Origin: Planctomycetia bacterium TMED53
Lineage (GTDB): Bacteria; Planctomycetota; UBA8108; UBA1146
NCBI GenBank assembly: GCA_002167285.1
Contig: NHDG01000019.1
Span: 1-53,280 of the forward strand
Direction: 5' to 3'
DNA: 53,280 nt
Made by a program: the position numbers and the translations under genes. Below are positions 16,804 to 26,027 of this stretch, in pieces (position 1 is the first letter of the stretch; every line of letters begins with the position of its first letter). Below the pieces are notes generated by a model. It ran no database searches. It worked only from the letters and a program-made list of their open reading frames with translations, and was not told the origin of the DNA.

Positions 16804-19442
16804 TGAGATCCTTCTCTTAATAGAGCATCCGTCCACGGGTGTTTTCTATGTACCGTTTCGCTGCGGATCTTCGTAACTGTTTCCGGTGACACCGGGTCTG
16901 CGCGGTGTCCCCATTGCCTGCGGATCCACGTCAGCAGAGCAGAGATCTCCGAGTCGGTCATTTTGGGGTTTTCTCGATGCCCTGGCATCGTTTGATTCCA
17001 CAACTCGCCATCGACGGTGATTGGGCCGGTCAAGCCGTCGAGGATGATGCGGATGGGGATGTCTTCAGCTCCCAACAACCATTCGCTACCAAGAAGGGAG
17101 GGGCCCAGACCTGGCAGCCCTTGACCTCCAGCGCCGTGACAGGAAGAGCAAGCTGAAGCAAAAGCATTGGCACCGGATTTGGCCCATCTTCTTTCCTCTT
17201 CCGTCCATGGGCGAACCGACTCCTGCGTCGAATCGGAGACGAGGATCTTTGAAATGATTCCTTTGCATGCCGCAGCAAGAGGCTCGGGTAGATCTTCCCT
17301 TGTCAAAGTCTGGGGGATCACCGAGAGAGCAGGAGGCTGCCACCTTTTTTGCTGGAACGTGAAATCGATCCCTGCGATCACCGCTGAAAATCGTGCGTCG
17401 GTCGATTCCAATTCACCGATCATATCGAGAATCAAAGACAGGGAATTTTTGTCTTTGAAGAGAGCGGATCGGGTCAGTTCATTGAGTAATGCGGTAAATC
17501 CAGAAAAGTTAGCGTCTACAAAACGATCTGACAAAAAGCGGCTCAATCTTTCAACCTGGTAATCGTCCCACTGACTGAGAGCGGTCAGACGAATCAGCGG
17601 GGATTTCGCATGTTGTTGCAATATCGCGAAGACTCCTTCTAGAGCGGGCTCACTCTCTTTCATCGCTGAAAGTGCGAGCAATCGATTAACCATATCGAGG
17701 AGGCTCTCTGAACGGCGTTCATCAATTTGTGAAGTCAGAACTGAAATACAAGCTTGCCAGTTGGTTGAAGGCTCAGTCTGCTCTGCGAGAATTTGACAGC
17801 CGATGCGTCTTAAAGGCAATTTAGGCGACGAGAGAATATGACAAAGATCCTCCGGTTGAAGCTGTCCGAGTCCTTCCAGTGTTCTTAGAGCGTGGATTCT
17901 CGCGAGCAGTGAATCATCTTCATTCGCCAAAATAGGTTTCAGAAGCGAGGCAGTCTGTGGGGCAGCCGATTCTACGAGAAGGCGTTGTGCGGTATCACGA
18001 ATCCAGCCGACCGGATGACTGAGAGCCTCAACTTGTCCCTCAGTATCTTTGAGTAGCTGCAGCCCAGATTTGCTGGGGGCAAAATTCTTTGGTGCATTTT
18101 CTGGAACGATTCTCCAGATTCTTCCTAATCCCACCGGTTCGGCGAGTCCTCGCTCCTCAATCTGCTTACGCAAATAACTGGTAACAAATTGTCGGTGTTG
18201 AATAATTCCACGATACATATCGATGATGTAGAGATGCCCATCGGGACCTACTTTTACATCGACAGGTCGAAACCGTTCATCCGTGGAAGCGAGGAAAGCT
18301 TGTTGACCATACTTGGGGTGAGGCCAAAGCAATTGTTGACCTTGCAAACCTTCTGAAGCTTCTTGCAAATCGAATGCCGCAACCAGATTGCCGGCGGCTT
18401 CAGGGACAAAAGCTCTACCATTCCAATCGGGGCCCCAGCGATCGCTGCGAAGGATGGCGACGCCGGATGCCGCAGTGTTACGGCGCAATCTGCCATCGTT
18501 TCGGAGCATCGGCTTTTGATATCCACGATTGATTCCTGGATTGATGCGAATCGGATAGGTCGATTGATCTGCAACAACGGTTTGGCCGGCACGCGCTGGC
18601 TGGCCGATGGCGCGACCACACCAAGGGTTGGTGAGGAGCTGCTCCGTCGGTAGGGGGTCCGCCAGTATCCAGGTGGAGTTGTGATTGTAGTAGAGCCGCC
18701 CAAAATCGTCTTGGCAGATACCCCATTGCCCACGAAATGAGGTCGTGGCAGCGATCAGTTGTGGCTTTCCAGCAACGAGGTTAAAGCGGAATTTACGACT
18801 GCTCTTGGAGTTATAGATCCAATTGTCGAGGTTGTGGACCAGGCCATTGTCGGTGTGTTCCACGTGGTCCGGATTTTCGGTGCCATAGTGGGTCAAAGAG
18901 GTTCGTCGATCACAACGAAAGTCCCCATCCAAATCCTGGCAATACCAAAGATTTGGAGGTTCACCAACGAGAACTCCACCTTCGACGATACTGATGGCCC
19001 TGGGATTGATCAGCCGATCGAGGAAGACATGGCTTGTTTCGTAGTGACCATTTTTGTCATGGTCTTCCAAGACTACGATTTGGCCGACAGCCTCCATTTC
19101 GCCATCACCATCGACATTGGGCATGTAGCTGCGCATCTCGACAACCCACAGTCGGCCTTTTTCATCCCATGCCATGGCAACTGGATCGACGACTTCAGGT
19201 TCGCTTGCCACCAATTCGATGGTGAATCCTGGAGCGAGTTGAAAAGATTTGATCGCTTCTTCCGCAGTTAGAACCGGTGCCTCGGGAACCTCCCACTGTC
19301 GCCAATTCTCTTCCTGAATTTCACCTTGTCGATCTCCGTTTTGTCCAATACAGAACTCAGGCAGGGACAGCATCAATAACAGGACGGTGAAACACACCCC
19401 CCAGCTTGGGGTAGCAAGGGGCCCTCGAGCGCTCATAGTCAT
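16800..19442 (-). CDS. PVC-type heme-binding, membrane-bound-dehydrogenase-like protein
   Basis: The 880-residue protein has a signal peptide (VCFTVLLLMLSLPEF) and then a beta-propeller of the membrane-bound dehydrogenase type found widely in Planctomycetota and Verrucomicrobiota (FQLAPGFTIELVASEPEVVDPVAMAWDEKGRLWVVEMRSY... in the usual order; PRAISIVEGGVLVGEPPNLW). Residues about 460-700 are HEAT-like helices. The C-terminal domain (about 760-850) is a cytochrome c with the heme motif CSSCH and a likely axial Met in QTMPGH. It likely passes electrons from a substrate to a periplasmic acceptor; substrate is not known. It overlaps both neighbours by four bases (ATGA), so the Mpo1-like, heme and DUF1080 genes are coupled. 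Confidence 0.88.
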   Translation of the reverse strand: MTMSARGPLATPSWGVCFTVLLLMLSLPEFCIGQNGDRQGEIQEENWRQWEVPEAPVLTAEEAIKSFQLAPGFTIELVASEPEVVDPVAMAWDEKGRLWVVEMRSYMPNVDGDGEMEAVGQIVVLEDHDKNGHYETSHVFLDRLINPRAISIVEGGVLVGEPPNLWYCQDLDGDFRCDRRTSLTHYGTENPDHVEHTDNGLVHNLDNWIYNSKSSRKFRFNLVAGKPQLIAATTSFRGQWGICQDDFGRLYYNHNSTWILADPLPTEQLLTNPWCGRAIGQPARAGQTVVADQSTYPIRINPGINRGYQKPMLRNDGRLRRNTAASGVAILRSDRWGPDWNGRAFVPEAAGNLVAAFDLQEASEGLQGQQLLWPHPKYGQQAFLASTDERFRPVDVKVGPDGHLYIIDMYRGIIQHRQFVTSYLRKQIEERGLAEPVGLGRIWRIVPENAPKNFAPSKSGLQLLKDTEGQVEALSHPVGWIRDTAQRLLVESAAPQTASLLKPILANEDDSLLARIHALRTLEGLGQLQPEDLCHILSSPKLPLRRIGCQILAEQTEPSTNWQACISVLTSQIDERRSESLLDMVNRLLALSAMKESEPALEGVFAILQQHAKSPLIRLTALSQWDDYQVERLSRFLSDRFVDANFSGFTALLNELTRSALFKDKNSLSLILDMIGELESTDARFSAVIAGIDFTFQQKRWQPPALSVIPQTLTREDLPEPLAAACKGIISKILVSDSTQESVRPWTEEERRWAKSGANAFASACSSCHGAGGQGLPGLGPSLLGSEWLLGAEDIPIRIILDGLTGPITVDGELWNQTMPGHRENPKMTDSEISALLTWIRRQWGHRADPVSPETVTKIRSETVHRKHPWTDALLREGSQ

Positions 19443-19816
19443 TCCGAGGAATCCCGCTCTCCTTTGGAGCCGGTGATCTTGCGCAGGCCCTGTTGCAGGA
19501 TGAAGAGGGGGCCGACGAGGAGGAAGCGAGGGTCCTTCATGAAAGAGGGGCGATTACCTTCAATTCCGTGCCCGATAAATTGCAATATCCAGCCACCAAC
19601 AAATAGGCCAACACCCCAACGCCAATCAAAAAAGACCACCACTAGAGAAGCGACGATGGCAGGAATCCCGATGACGTGGGTCGCATGGTTAAGGGGATGC
19701 TTGTGGTCCGCGTGGTAGCGATCAATCCAGCTTTGAACGGGCCCCGCCTTTGAAACGGATCCGGTGCCTGAAGCGTTTTGCGGGCTCAAGTCAGAATCAT
19801 TTGCCTCTGGGTGCAT
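19439..19816 (-). CDS. Mpo1-like (DUF962) membrane protein
   Basis: The sequence WIDRYHADHKHPLNHATHVIGIP, two hydrophobic spans and FIGHGIEGNRPS are the marks of the DUF962/Mpo1 family, whose yeast member is an iron-dependent 2-hydroxy-fatty-acid dioxygenase of lipid alpha-oxidation. The conserved His residues thought to bind iron (in the HPLNH, ATH and GHGIE segments) are all present. The start is put at 19816, which has GGAGG five bases upstream; an ATG at 19834 gives six more residues but a poor site. The gene overlaps the PVC-heme gene by four bases, an odd partner for a lipid enzyme. The function is by family analogy only. Confidence 0.8.
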   Translation of the reverse strand: MHPEANDSDLSPQNASGTGSVSKAGPVQSWIDRYHADHKHPLNHATHVIGIPAIVASLVVVFFDWRWGVGLFVGGWILQFIGHGIEGNRPSFMKDPRFLLVGPLFILQQGLRKITGSKGERDSSE

Positions 19817-19986
19817 AGGTTCCTCCGCTGCCATTGTCCATCGAATTCTCCTTCGGTTCCATCCTCACTTTCTGGAAGATCATCTCATACTCAGGGGATC
19901 AGGGAGGCTTGCCTCGGCAGCGATCGCAGACGATGCTGTAGGTCTGAGTTGAGCGCCAACGCGATGGGACGCGAGAAGATGAGTGG

Positions 19987-20003
19987 AGCCCAAAGATTGG
20001 GCT
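19987..20003. other. Seven-base perfect hairpin in the ROK kinase leader
   Basis: AGCCCAA and TTGGGCT flank a three-base loop, 30 bases before the ROK start. There is no T-tract after it, so it is not a plain terminator. The rest of the 217-base divergent region holds no further structure that I can name. Confidence 0.3.
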
Positions 20004-20033
20004 TACCATTGAGGCACTTCACAGGGAGGTATT

Positions 20034-21008
20034 TTGGCCAGCCAATTTTTTGCAGGACTCGATCTGGGAGGTACCGAGATCAAGATCGGGATATGCGGAT
20101 CCGATGGCACGGAGGCATGGTCAGATCGATCTCCGAGCAATGCCGCTCAAGGTCAAGAAGCGATCCTCGCAGCCCTCGGAGAGGCCGCTAAAGTTGCCAT
20201 CGCAGCCGCAGAGGATAGGGGTGGCGAAGTTCTGGCCCTCGGATTGGGAACCCCAGGTGTCGTTGATCCAGATAGCGGTAAGATCCGTTTTCCTGTCGCC
20301 AATCTCGGCGGTTGGCATGGAACCGACATCGTCGGTTTTTTCCGCGATCGATTTAGTATTCCTGCGGTCGTTGAAAATGATGCGAACTCCGCAGCTTGGG
20401 GTGAATTCAAAACGGGAGCTGGAAGAGGAGCTCGCAATCTACTTTTGGCGACAGTTGGAACTGGAATAGGTGGAGGCGCAGTCATCGATGGAGAACTCCT
20501 CCAAGGTTCCATTGGTGGGGCGATGGAGTTGGGGCATATCACCTACCAGCCTGGAGGGCGCCCGTGCAACTGCGGTTTGATCGGTTGCGTAGAAGCCTAC
20601 TCGGGAGGCTGGGGAATGGCCAAGGAGTGGGCTCGTCAACTCGCTACTGAAACAGAGACCGAAAACACAAATACTGAAGCACTAGGAGTCTCCGATCTGA
20701 TCAAAGCAGGATTGTCAGGAGACCCCCTCGCCAACAAAGTTCTCGATGAAGGCGCAAGAATTCTTGGAGAAGGAATGATGAGTGCAGTGCATCTCTTGAA
20801 CCCGGATGTGATAGTTTTGGGTGGTGGCATCATCGATGCCAGGCCCAGACATCTCGAATTGATCGAAGAAGCACTGCGCAGTCGTTTGTTACCAAAGGCT
20901 TTGGCGAGCCTTTCGGTGGTCAAGGCTGAACAAGGCAACAGAGCAGGGTGGATTGGCGCAGCGATGCGAGCACAGCATCACCTGAACAAAATGGGAGGAA
21001 CAGGATGA
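20034..21008 (+). CDS. ROK family sugar kinase
   Basis: The 324-residue protein has the ATP phosphate loop DLGGTEIK (residues 10-17), the catalytic Asp in ENDAN (Asp116), a VGTGIGGG adenosine-side motif (141-148) and the ROK zinc site with His168 and CNCGLIGC (Cys178, Cys180, Cys185). ROK enzymes phosphorylate glucose or N-acetylhexosamines in the cytoplasm; members without a DNA-binding domain, as here, are kinases rather than repressors. The stop overlaps the nagA start as ATGA, which points to an N-acetylglucosamine or N-acetylmannosamine kinase, though a glucokinase is possible. The start is TTG with GGGAGG before it. Confidence 0.9.
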   Translation: MASQFFAGLDLGGTEIKIGICGSDGTEAWSDRSPSNAAQGQEAILAALGEAAKVAIAAAEDRGGEVLALGLGTPGVVDPDSGKIRFPVANLGGWHGTDIVGFFRDRFSIPAVVENDANSAAWGEFKTGAGRGARNLLLATVGTGIGGGAVIDGELLQGSIGGAMELGHITYQPGGRPCNCGLIGCVEAYSGGWGMAKEWARQLATETETENTNTEALGVSDLIKAGLSGDPLANKVLDEGARILGEGMMSAVHLLNPDVIVLGGGIIDARPRHLELIEEALRSRLLPKALASLSVVKAEQGNRAGWIGAAMRAQHHLNKMGGTG

Positions 21009-22198
21009 GCAATCCTGAAGAATCGGAAACAAAGGTGGTGCTTCGGGATGGGCTATTGGTTCTTCCCGACCGAATTGCGCGGGGGGATTTGATCCTCGAA
21101 GGAGCGGTGATAAGAGCCTTGGCTCCTGCGGGGAGTGCCAGCGGAGACGAGATTTGGGATCTCGGTGGGCGCAGGGTTATTCCTGGTTGGATCGACCCCC
21201 ATATCCATGGTGTCGGTGGTGTGGATTTTAATCACACCGACCCGGAAACCCTGGCGGAGAGTATCGAAGGATTGGCGAAACAGGGAATCACTACTGTGTA
21301 TCCGACCATCGTTCCAGGACCTGAAGAAGAGATGAAGCAGGCTTTGGCGACGGTCGCAAGAGCTGCGGAGTTGAGTCCGTCCATCCTCGGTATTCATCTT
21401 GAAGGTCCCTTTGTTTCTCCCGGAAGACGAGGTGCTTTACCGGAGTCGGGTGTTCTCGAGTGGGACGACGAATTGATGAATCGGTTACTCGATGCCGCCG
21501 CCGGCCGTTTGAGAGTGATGACTTTTGCTCCTGAGAGAGTCCCCCTCGCCGCACAAAAGAAATTTTCGATGGTTGGTGTTAAAGGGTCGATCGGGCACAC
21601 ATGTGCGGATGCTGAGCAAACGAAAGCCGCTATCGATGCCGGTGCCCGGCGCTGTACCCACCTTTGCAACGCAATGCCACCGCTGCACCACCGTGAACCA
21701 GGTCCGGTGGGAGTGTTGTTGCTCGACCACAGGGTGAGGTGTGAAGTCATTCTGGACGGACATCATCTGTCGGATGATTTGGTTCGGTTAGCCCTGAAAA
21801 TGAAGGGGCCCTCGGGCTTGATCGCTGTCAGTGATGCGATGCCTCTCGCCGGAATGGGTGTTTCTTCGGGGGTCTTTTGTGGTCAAGAGGTATGCTCCGA
21901 TGGTCAGCGAGCAACCCTTTCCGATGGAACATTGGCCGGTAGTGTCACCTTGTTACCGGAGGCATTATCGAGGACTGGAAATGCATTGAATTTAGATGAG
22001 ATTTCGCTGCAGGCGCTCGCTTCTCTGAATGCTGCAGAAGATTTGGGTTTGCCTCGTAGGGGCAGCCTGCGAAGTGATCATCGAGCAGACCTCGTGATTC
22101 ACGGAGATGACGGAATCGACGCAGTTCTGCGCGGAGGATTGTCTGTGGAGGATGCTGAAGGGCCTCGTCTACCGGCGAGTTTCGAAAGAGCGCTCTAA
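21005..22198 (+). CDS. nagA: N-acetylglucosamine-6-phosphate deacetylase
   Basis: This 397-residue amidohydrolase removes the acetyl group from GlcNAc-6-phosphate in amino-sugar use and cell-wall recycling. Visible motifs are the metal-binding HIHG (residues 66-69), LEGPFVSPGRRGALP with its Glu ligand, GHTCADAEQ, THLCNAMPPLHHREPG, ILDGHHLS and the catalytic Asp in VSDAMPLAGMG. The length is normal. The start is the ATG at 21005, overlapping the ROK stop by four bases; a longer reading from 20948 is not needed. Together with the kinase it fits phosphorylation and then deacetylation of GlcNAc. No nagB is in the window. Confidence 0.94.
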   Translation: MSNPEESETKVVLRDGLLVLPDRIARGDLILEGAVIRALAPAGSASGDEIWDLGGRRVIPGWIDPHIHGVGGVDFNHTDPETLAESIEGLAKQGITTVYPTIVPGPEEEMKQALATVARAAELSPSILGIHLEGPFVSPGRRGALPESGVLEWDDELMNRLLDAAAGRLRVMTFAPERVPLAAQKKFSMVGVKGSIGHTCADAEQTKAAIDAGARRCTHLCNAMPPLHHREPGPVGVLLLDHRVRCEVILDGHHLSDDLVRLALKMKGPSGLIAVSDAMPLAGMGVSSGVFCGQEVCSDGQRATLSDGTLAGSVTLLPEALSRTGNALNLDEISLQALASLNAAEDLGLPRRGSLRSDHRADLVIHGDDGIDAVLRGGLSVEDAEGPRLPASFERAL

Positions 22199-22216
22199 GA
22201 CTAGAGAGGTGGACTG

Positions 22217-23662
22217 ATGACTCCCCATGAGATCCAAGATCTGTTGGGTCGGATCGCCCCAAGGGGAACATGGTGTTCCCTGCGCTGGGTGGAAAATCAC
22301 AGTGAGAATTTCACGGTTCGTGACGATGCTCTGTTACCACCTTCTGCCACGGAAGATCGAGGAGCGATGATCACCGTCGTTTCTGGCAATGGGCAGGGCG
22401 TTGCTGCGACCAGTGACTTATCAGTAGGCGGGCTATACCAAGCTGCTAGAGTCGCATTGGACTGGGCCCAATCGATGAATGATCGCGGGGTCGTTGATTT
22501 TTCAAAAGCCCCACGGCCGATGCAATCGGGCACCTGGAGCCATCCTATCGAGAAGCCTTGGGAAGATGTCTCGCACAACGATTTGATCGATAGATTGAAA
22601 TCGGCATGCCGCCAAATGTCGGGTGACGATCGAATCGTGCAACGTGTCGTTAGCCTTTCAAGGTCTAGAACCGATACGACTCTCGTCACTACCGACGGGG
22701 TTACGATTCAGCAATCCCATGATCGATTAATCCCATGGTTACAGGCTCTGGCTTCCGACGGTTCTGACGTCCAATCAAAGAGCAATGGTGGACGCAGTGA
22801 TGCCCAACTGGGGGGGCTTGAAATTCTCGACCGTAATGGGTTTGACGAACTTGGAAGTTCTATTCGGGATGAGGCGATAGAAACTCTGCTCTCTCCAGTC
22901 TGTCCCAGTGGAGTGATGGACGCGGTGATTGGCCCCGCACAAATGGTATTACAAGTCCATGAGTCGATTGGCCATGCCCTTGAGCTCGACCGAATTTTGG
23001 GGGATGAGCGCAACTATGCTGGTACCAGTTTTGTTCAAAGCTCAGACCTTGGATCGCTTCGTTGGGGACCAGAGATTCTCGACGTGGTCATCGATCCGGG
23101 TGTTGCTGGGGAAGTTTGTAGTACTGGATTTGACGATGAGGGGCTCGAGGCTGAAAAGGTCAGCTTGATTGAAAAAGGTCTTCTCGTCAGGGGGATCGGT
23201 GGTTCATTGAGTGCTCAAAGGTTGCAGACGCCAGAGGCTGCGATGGCGGTGACCCGAGCGTGCTCATGGAACCGCCCTCCCATCGATCGCATGGCGAATC
23301 TTAATGTTGAACCTGGTGATACCACGATGGGCGACTTGATCGGTGGAATCGAAAAGGGGATCTGGCTCGATGTCAATTCCTCATGGTCCATCGATGACCG
23401 GCGTTGGAAATTTCAGTTTGGAGTCGAAGACGCCCGATTGATTGAAGATGGGCAACTGACTACGAGGGTCAAAGACGCTGGGTACCGCAGTACGACGATT
23501 CCATTTTGGAACTCTCTCGATGCCGTGGGGGATCGGGACACCTGGCAGGTTCGGGGAACGCCGAACTGTGGAAAGGGTGAACCTAATCAAATGGTCTTTG
23601 TTGGTCATGCGATGCCCGCTTGTCGATTCAGGGGGCTTGAAGTCTTCGGAAGGGAGGGGTAA
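22217..23662 (+). CDS. TldD-like metalloprotease subunit
   Basis: The 481-residue protein carries the TldD zinc motif HESIGH at 248-253 within QVHESIGHALELDRILGDE, followed by NYAGTSFV and later GTPNCGKGEPNQ, all typical of the TldD half of the TldD/TldE (PmbA) protease. That heterodimer unfolds and degrades peptides and matures modified peptides in the cytoplasm. Its stop overlaps the first base of the next gene, the TldE partner, so both are made together. It starts 18 bases after nagA and may be in the same transcript. No peptide substrate gene can be seen nearby. Confidence 0.9.
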   Translation: MTPHEIQDLLGRIAPRGTWCSLRWVENHSENFTVRDDALLPPSATEDRGAMITVVSGNGQGVAATSDLSVGGLYQAARVALDWAQSMNDRGVVDFSKAPRPMQSGTWSHPIEKPWEDVSHNDLIDRLKSACRQMSGDDRIVQRVVSLSRSRTDTTLVTTDGVTIQQSHDRLIPWLQALASDGSDVQSKSNGGRSDAQLGGLEILDRNGFDELGSSIRDEAIETLLSPVCPSGVMDAVIGPAQMVLQVHESIGHALELDRILGDERNYAGTSFVQSSDLGSLRWGPEILDVVIDPGVAGEVCSTGFDDEGLEAEKVSLIEKGLLVRGIGGSLSAQRLQTPEAAMAVTRACSWNRPPIDRMANLNVEPGDTTMGDLIGGIEKGIWLDVNSSWSIDDRRWKFQFGVEDARLIEDGQLTTRVKDAGYRSTTIPFWNSLDAVGDRDTWQVRGTPNCGKGEPNQMVFVGHAMPACRFRGLEVFGREG

Positions 23663-24987
23663 TGCAGTCCTGGTTTTTTGATTTGGCAGATTACTCGGAA
23701 ACTTTACTCACCGCTGGTGAAGAGATCACCCTTGGCTTTGCTGGAGAGAAGACGGGCTTTACTCGCATATCTGCAGGCAAGGTAAGGCAAGCGGGTTCGA
23801 TAGAGCAACGTGAAGTCGTTCTCGGTCTGAGGTCTGCCGGGCGTGAAGCTCGTATGAACCTGATGCTTTCTGGGATGATGGAGAATGATCGATCCCCTGT
23901 CAGGAATGCGATCGATCGACTTTCAAAAATCTTGAAGACAATTCCTGAAGATCCCAACCTTCCTCCCCTTCCCAATTCGGCGAGTGGGGAGAGTCGAACT
24001 GAAGGCCGCTTGCCCCACAAGTCGGAGTTGATCCAATCCCTTGCGGGGGAAATCCCGGGAGCAGAGTCCTGTGGAATTGCGCTCACGGGGATGATGTACC
24101 GTGGAGTTGCCACATCTAATGCGGTGAGACGTTGGTATGAATCACCGATGACCGTCATCGATGGTTCGATGCATCTGACCGAAGCTCCGGGTGCGGCCAA
24201 ATGGAGTTGGGCAGGTCGAGATTGGCAAGGGGGTGAAGTTTCAGCCCGACGCGAGCGAGCTCAACGATCTCTCGAGCTTCTTTCAAAGCCGGTAGACACA
24301 CCTCCAGCGGGTGAGTATCGCGCCTGGTTGGAACCTGCAGCCATCCGCGATCTCTTCGGACCACTGTTGTGGAATGGTGCTTTCTCAGCACGAGCCATCG
24401 AGAAAGGTTCGAGTCCATTTGCTCCCTTGTATTCAGGAGAAACCCTCGATCCACGCGTCAACTTTTCGGAGAGACCGGCGGCAGTCGGTGCACCTGCTTT
24501 TGGGAATCTAGGATTTGCATTGCCGGACCGAATTCCGTTGATCGATGGTGGAGCTGGAGTCGATCGGCTCGTCAGCCCAAGAACCGCCAGTGAGTTTGAT
24601 TTGGAGACGAATGGGGTCAACGGTCCCGAAACTCCTTCTGCACTGGAGATGCAACCGGGGGCGCTGGATTCCCAAAATTCATTTGAGGCTGTCGGTGATG
24701 GGCTTTGGCTCTCCCATGTTCACTATTGCAATATGGCGGCACGTGAGGGTGCAAGAGTGACAGGGGTCACTCGTTGGATCGCTCTCAGAGTCAGAGATGG
24801 CAAGCCGGTCGCTCCGGTGGGAACTGTGCGCATCGACGATTCAGTGATTCGATTGCTCGGAGAAGGCCTTCTCGAAATTGGGAATCAAGTTGAAGTCATC
24901 CCGGATAATCACACATATGGCAGAAGGCATCCCCGTGGAGCAGTGCTGCCGGGCATCCTCGTCGATGGTCTTCGGGTTGTCGCCTGA
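23662..24987 (+). CDS. TldE/PmbA-like protease partner subunit
   Basis: The 441-residue protein follows TldD with one base of overlap. It lacks the HExxxH motif, as TldE/PmbA subunits do, and shows the family features of a late glycine-rich region (PLIDGGAGVDRLVSPRTASE) and a GNQVEVIPDNHTYGRRHPRGAVLPGILVDG-like end (long stretch near 24890-24980). The pair forms the TldD/TldE protease, in which this subunit helps shape the cavity. It is convergent with the 2-oxoacid oxidoreductase genes: stops are two bases apart. Confidence rests mostly on the paired arrangement. Confidence 0.85.
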   Translation: MQSWFFDLADYSETLLTAGEEITLGFAGEKTGFTRISAGKVRQAGSIEQREVVLGLRSAGREARMNLMLSGMMENDRSPVRNAIDRLSKILKTIPEDPNLPPLPNSASGESRTEGRLPHKSELIQSLAGEIPGAESCGIALTGMMYRGVATSNAVRRWYESPMTVIDGSMHLTEAPGAAKWSWAGRDWQGGEVSARRERAQRSLELLSKPVDTPPAGEYRAWLEPAAIRDLFGPLLWNGAFSARAIEKGSSPFAPLYSGETLDPRVNFSERPAAVGAPAFGNLGFALPDRIPLIDGGAGVDRLVSPRTASEFDLETNGVNGPETPSALEMQPGALDSQNSFEAVGDGLWLSHVHYCNMAAREGARVTGVTRWIALRVRDGKPVAPVGTVRIDDSVIRLLGEGLLEIGNQVEVIPDNHTYGRRHPRGAVLPGILVDGLRVVA

Positions 24988-24989
24988 GA

Positions 24990-26027
24990 TCAGATTCTGA
25001 AAGAGTCGTTGATCCGATCGAGAACACCTGCTGCCGGGCGAAGGTCTCCTTGTTCCTGTTGAACGAGTGTTTCCTTCGTCAGGTTTGTTGCTGCGGTCAG
25101 AGAGGGTTGCTCCGTATCGACATGGATCAATCCCGTAAGGATTTCTCCTCGATCCCGTGTCTCCTGTAAGACACTTCGCGCTGAATTGATGTTTGCAGGA
25201 TCATGGTTTGAATCAACTTTTCTAAGTACCAGGCGCGAGCCATCATGAAGCGTGACTTCTTGGAGTTCGCCCTCATCGTACTCGATATCGATTTGTTCCT
25301 TTGGCGCAATAAAGTAGGGGTCGTGATATGTCACCCCGTGCTCTTTTTGGTGCGTGTAGGATTTTGTCGATCCTTCGTGGTTATTAAAAGTCACGCACGG
25401 TGAGATCACGTCAATAAAGGCGAGCCCATCGAATGAAAAGGCCGCTTTTAAAATGGGAACCAGTTGCTTTTTGTCTCCACTGAATGAACGAGCGATGAAA
25501 GAAGCTCCAAGTTCCAGAGCGAGTCCACAGAGATCGATGGAATCTTCGCGCGGAAATTTACCTCTTTTTGAGGGGCTCAAACGATCGGCAGTGGCAGAGA
25601 ATTGACCTTTTGTCAGACCGTAGACGCCGTTGTTTTCGACGATGTAGATCAGCTTGGGATTGCGGCGAATCATGTGAACGAATTGCCCCATGCCAATACT
25701 GGCTGAATCGCCGTCTCCACTGACACCTATCGGACTCATATCCGCATTGGCGATGTGGGCACCGGTGGCAAAGCTGGGCATTCTTCCATGGGTTGAGTTC
25801 AATCCCATCGATTGGCCGAGGAAATACGCCGGGGTCTTTGAACTACAGCCGATGCCGCTCATCTTGATCACATTACGACCATCTACACCGAGATCGTAAC
25901 AAGCTTGAATGATGGCTTCTGAGATACGGTCGTGACCACAGCCCTTACACATCGTCGATGCGCCTGCTTTGTAGTCACCTTTTGAAAGTCCCAGCTGATT
26001 GACCGCGGGTGCTTTTTCTTCACTCAT
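24990..26027 (-). CDS. korB: 2-oxoacid:ferredoxin oxidoreductase, beta subunit
   Basis: The 345-residue protein holds the Cys pair of MCKGCGHD near residue 28, the thiamine-diphosphate motif GDGDSASIG followed by an ENNGVYGLTKGQFS segment, and the length of KorB-type subunits. The enzyme oxidises 2-oxoglutarate, pyruvate or another 2-oxoacid with CoA and reduces ferredoxin; which acid is used cannot be told from sequence by eye. The gene overlaps the alpha/gamma gene by four bases (ATGA). No separate ferredoxin-type subunit gene is adjacent, so electrons must go to an outside ferredoxin. Confidence 0.92.
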   Translation of the reverse strand: MSEEKAPAVNQLGLSKGDYKAGASTMCKGCGHDRISEAIIQACYDLGVDGRNVIKMSGIGCSSKTPAYFLGQSMGLNSTHGRMPSFATGAHIANADMSPIGVSGDGDSASIGMGQFVHMIRRNPKLIYIVENNGVYGLTKGQFSATADRLSPSKRGKFPREDSIDLCGLALELGASFIARSFSGDKKQLVPILKAAFSFDGLAFIDVISPCVTFNNHEGSTKSYTHQKEHGVTYHDPYFIAPKEQIDIEYDEGELQEVTLHDGSRLVLRKVDSNHDPANINSARSVLQETRDRGEILTGLIHVDTEQPSLTAATNLTKETLVQQEQGDLRPAAGVLDRINDSFRI

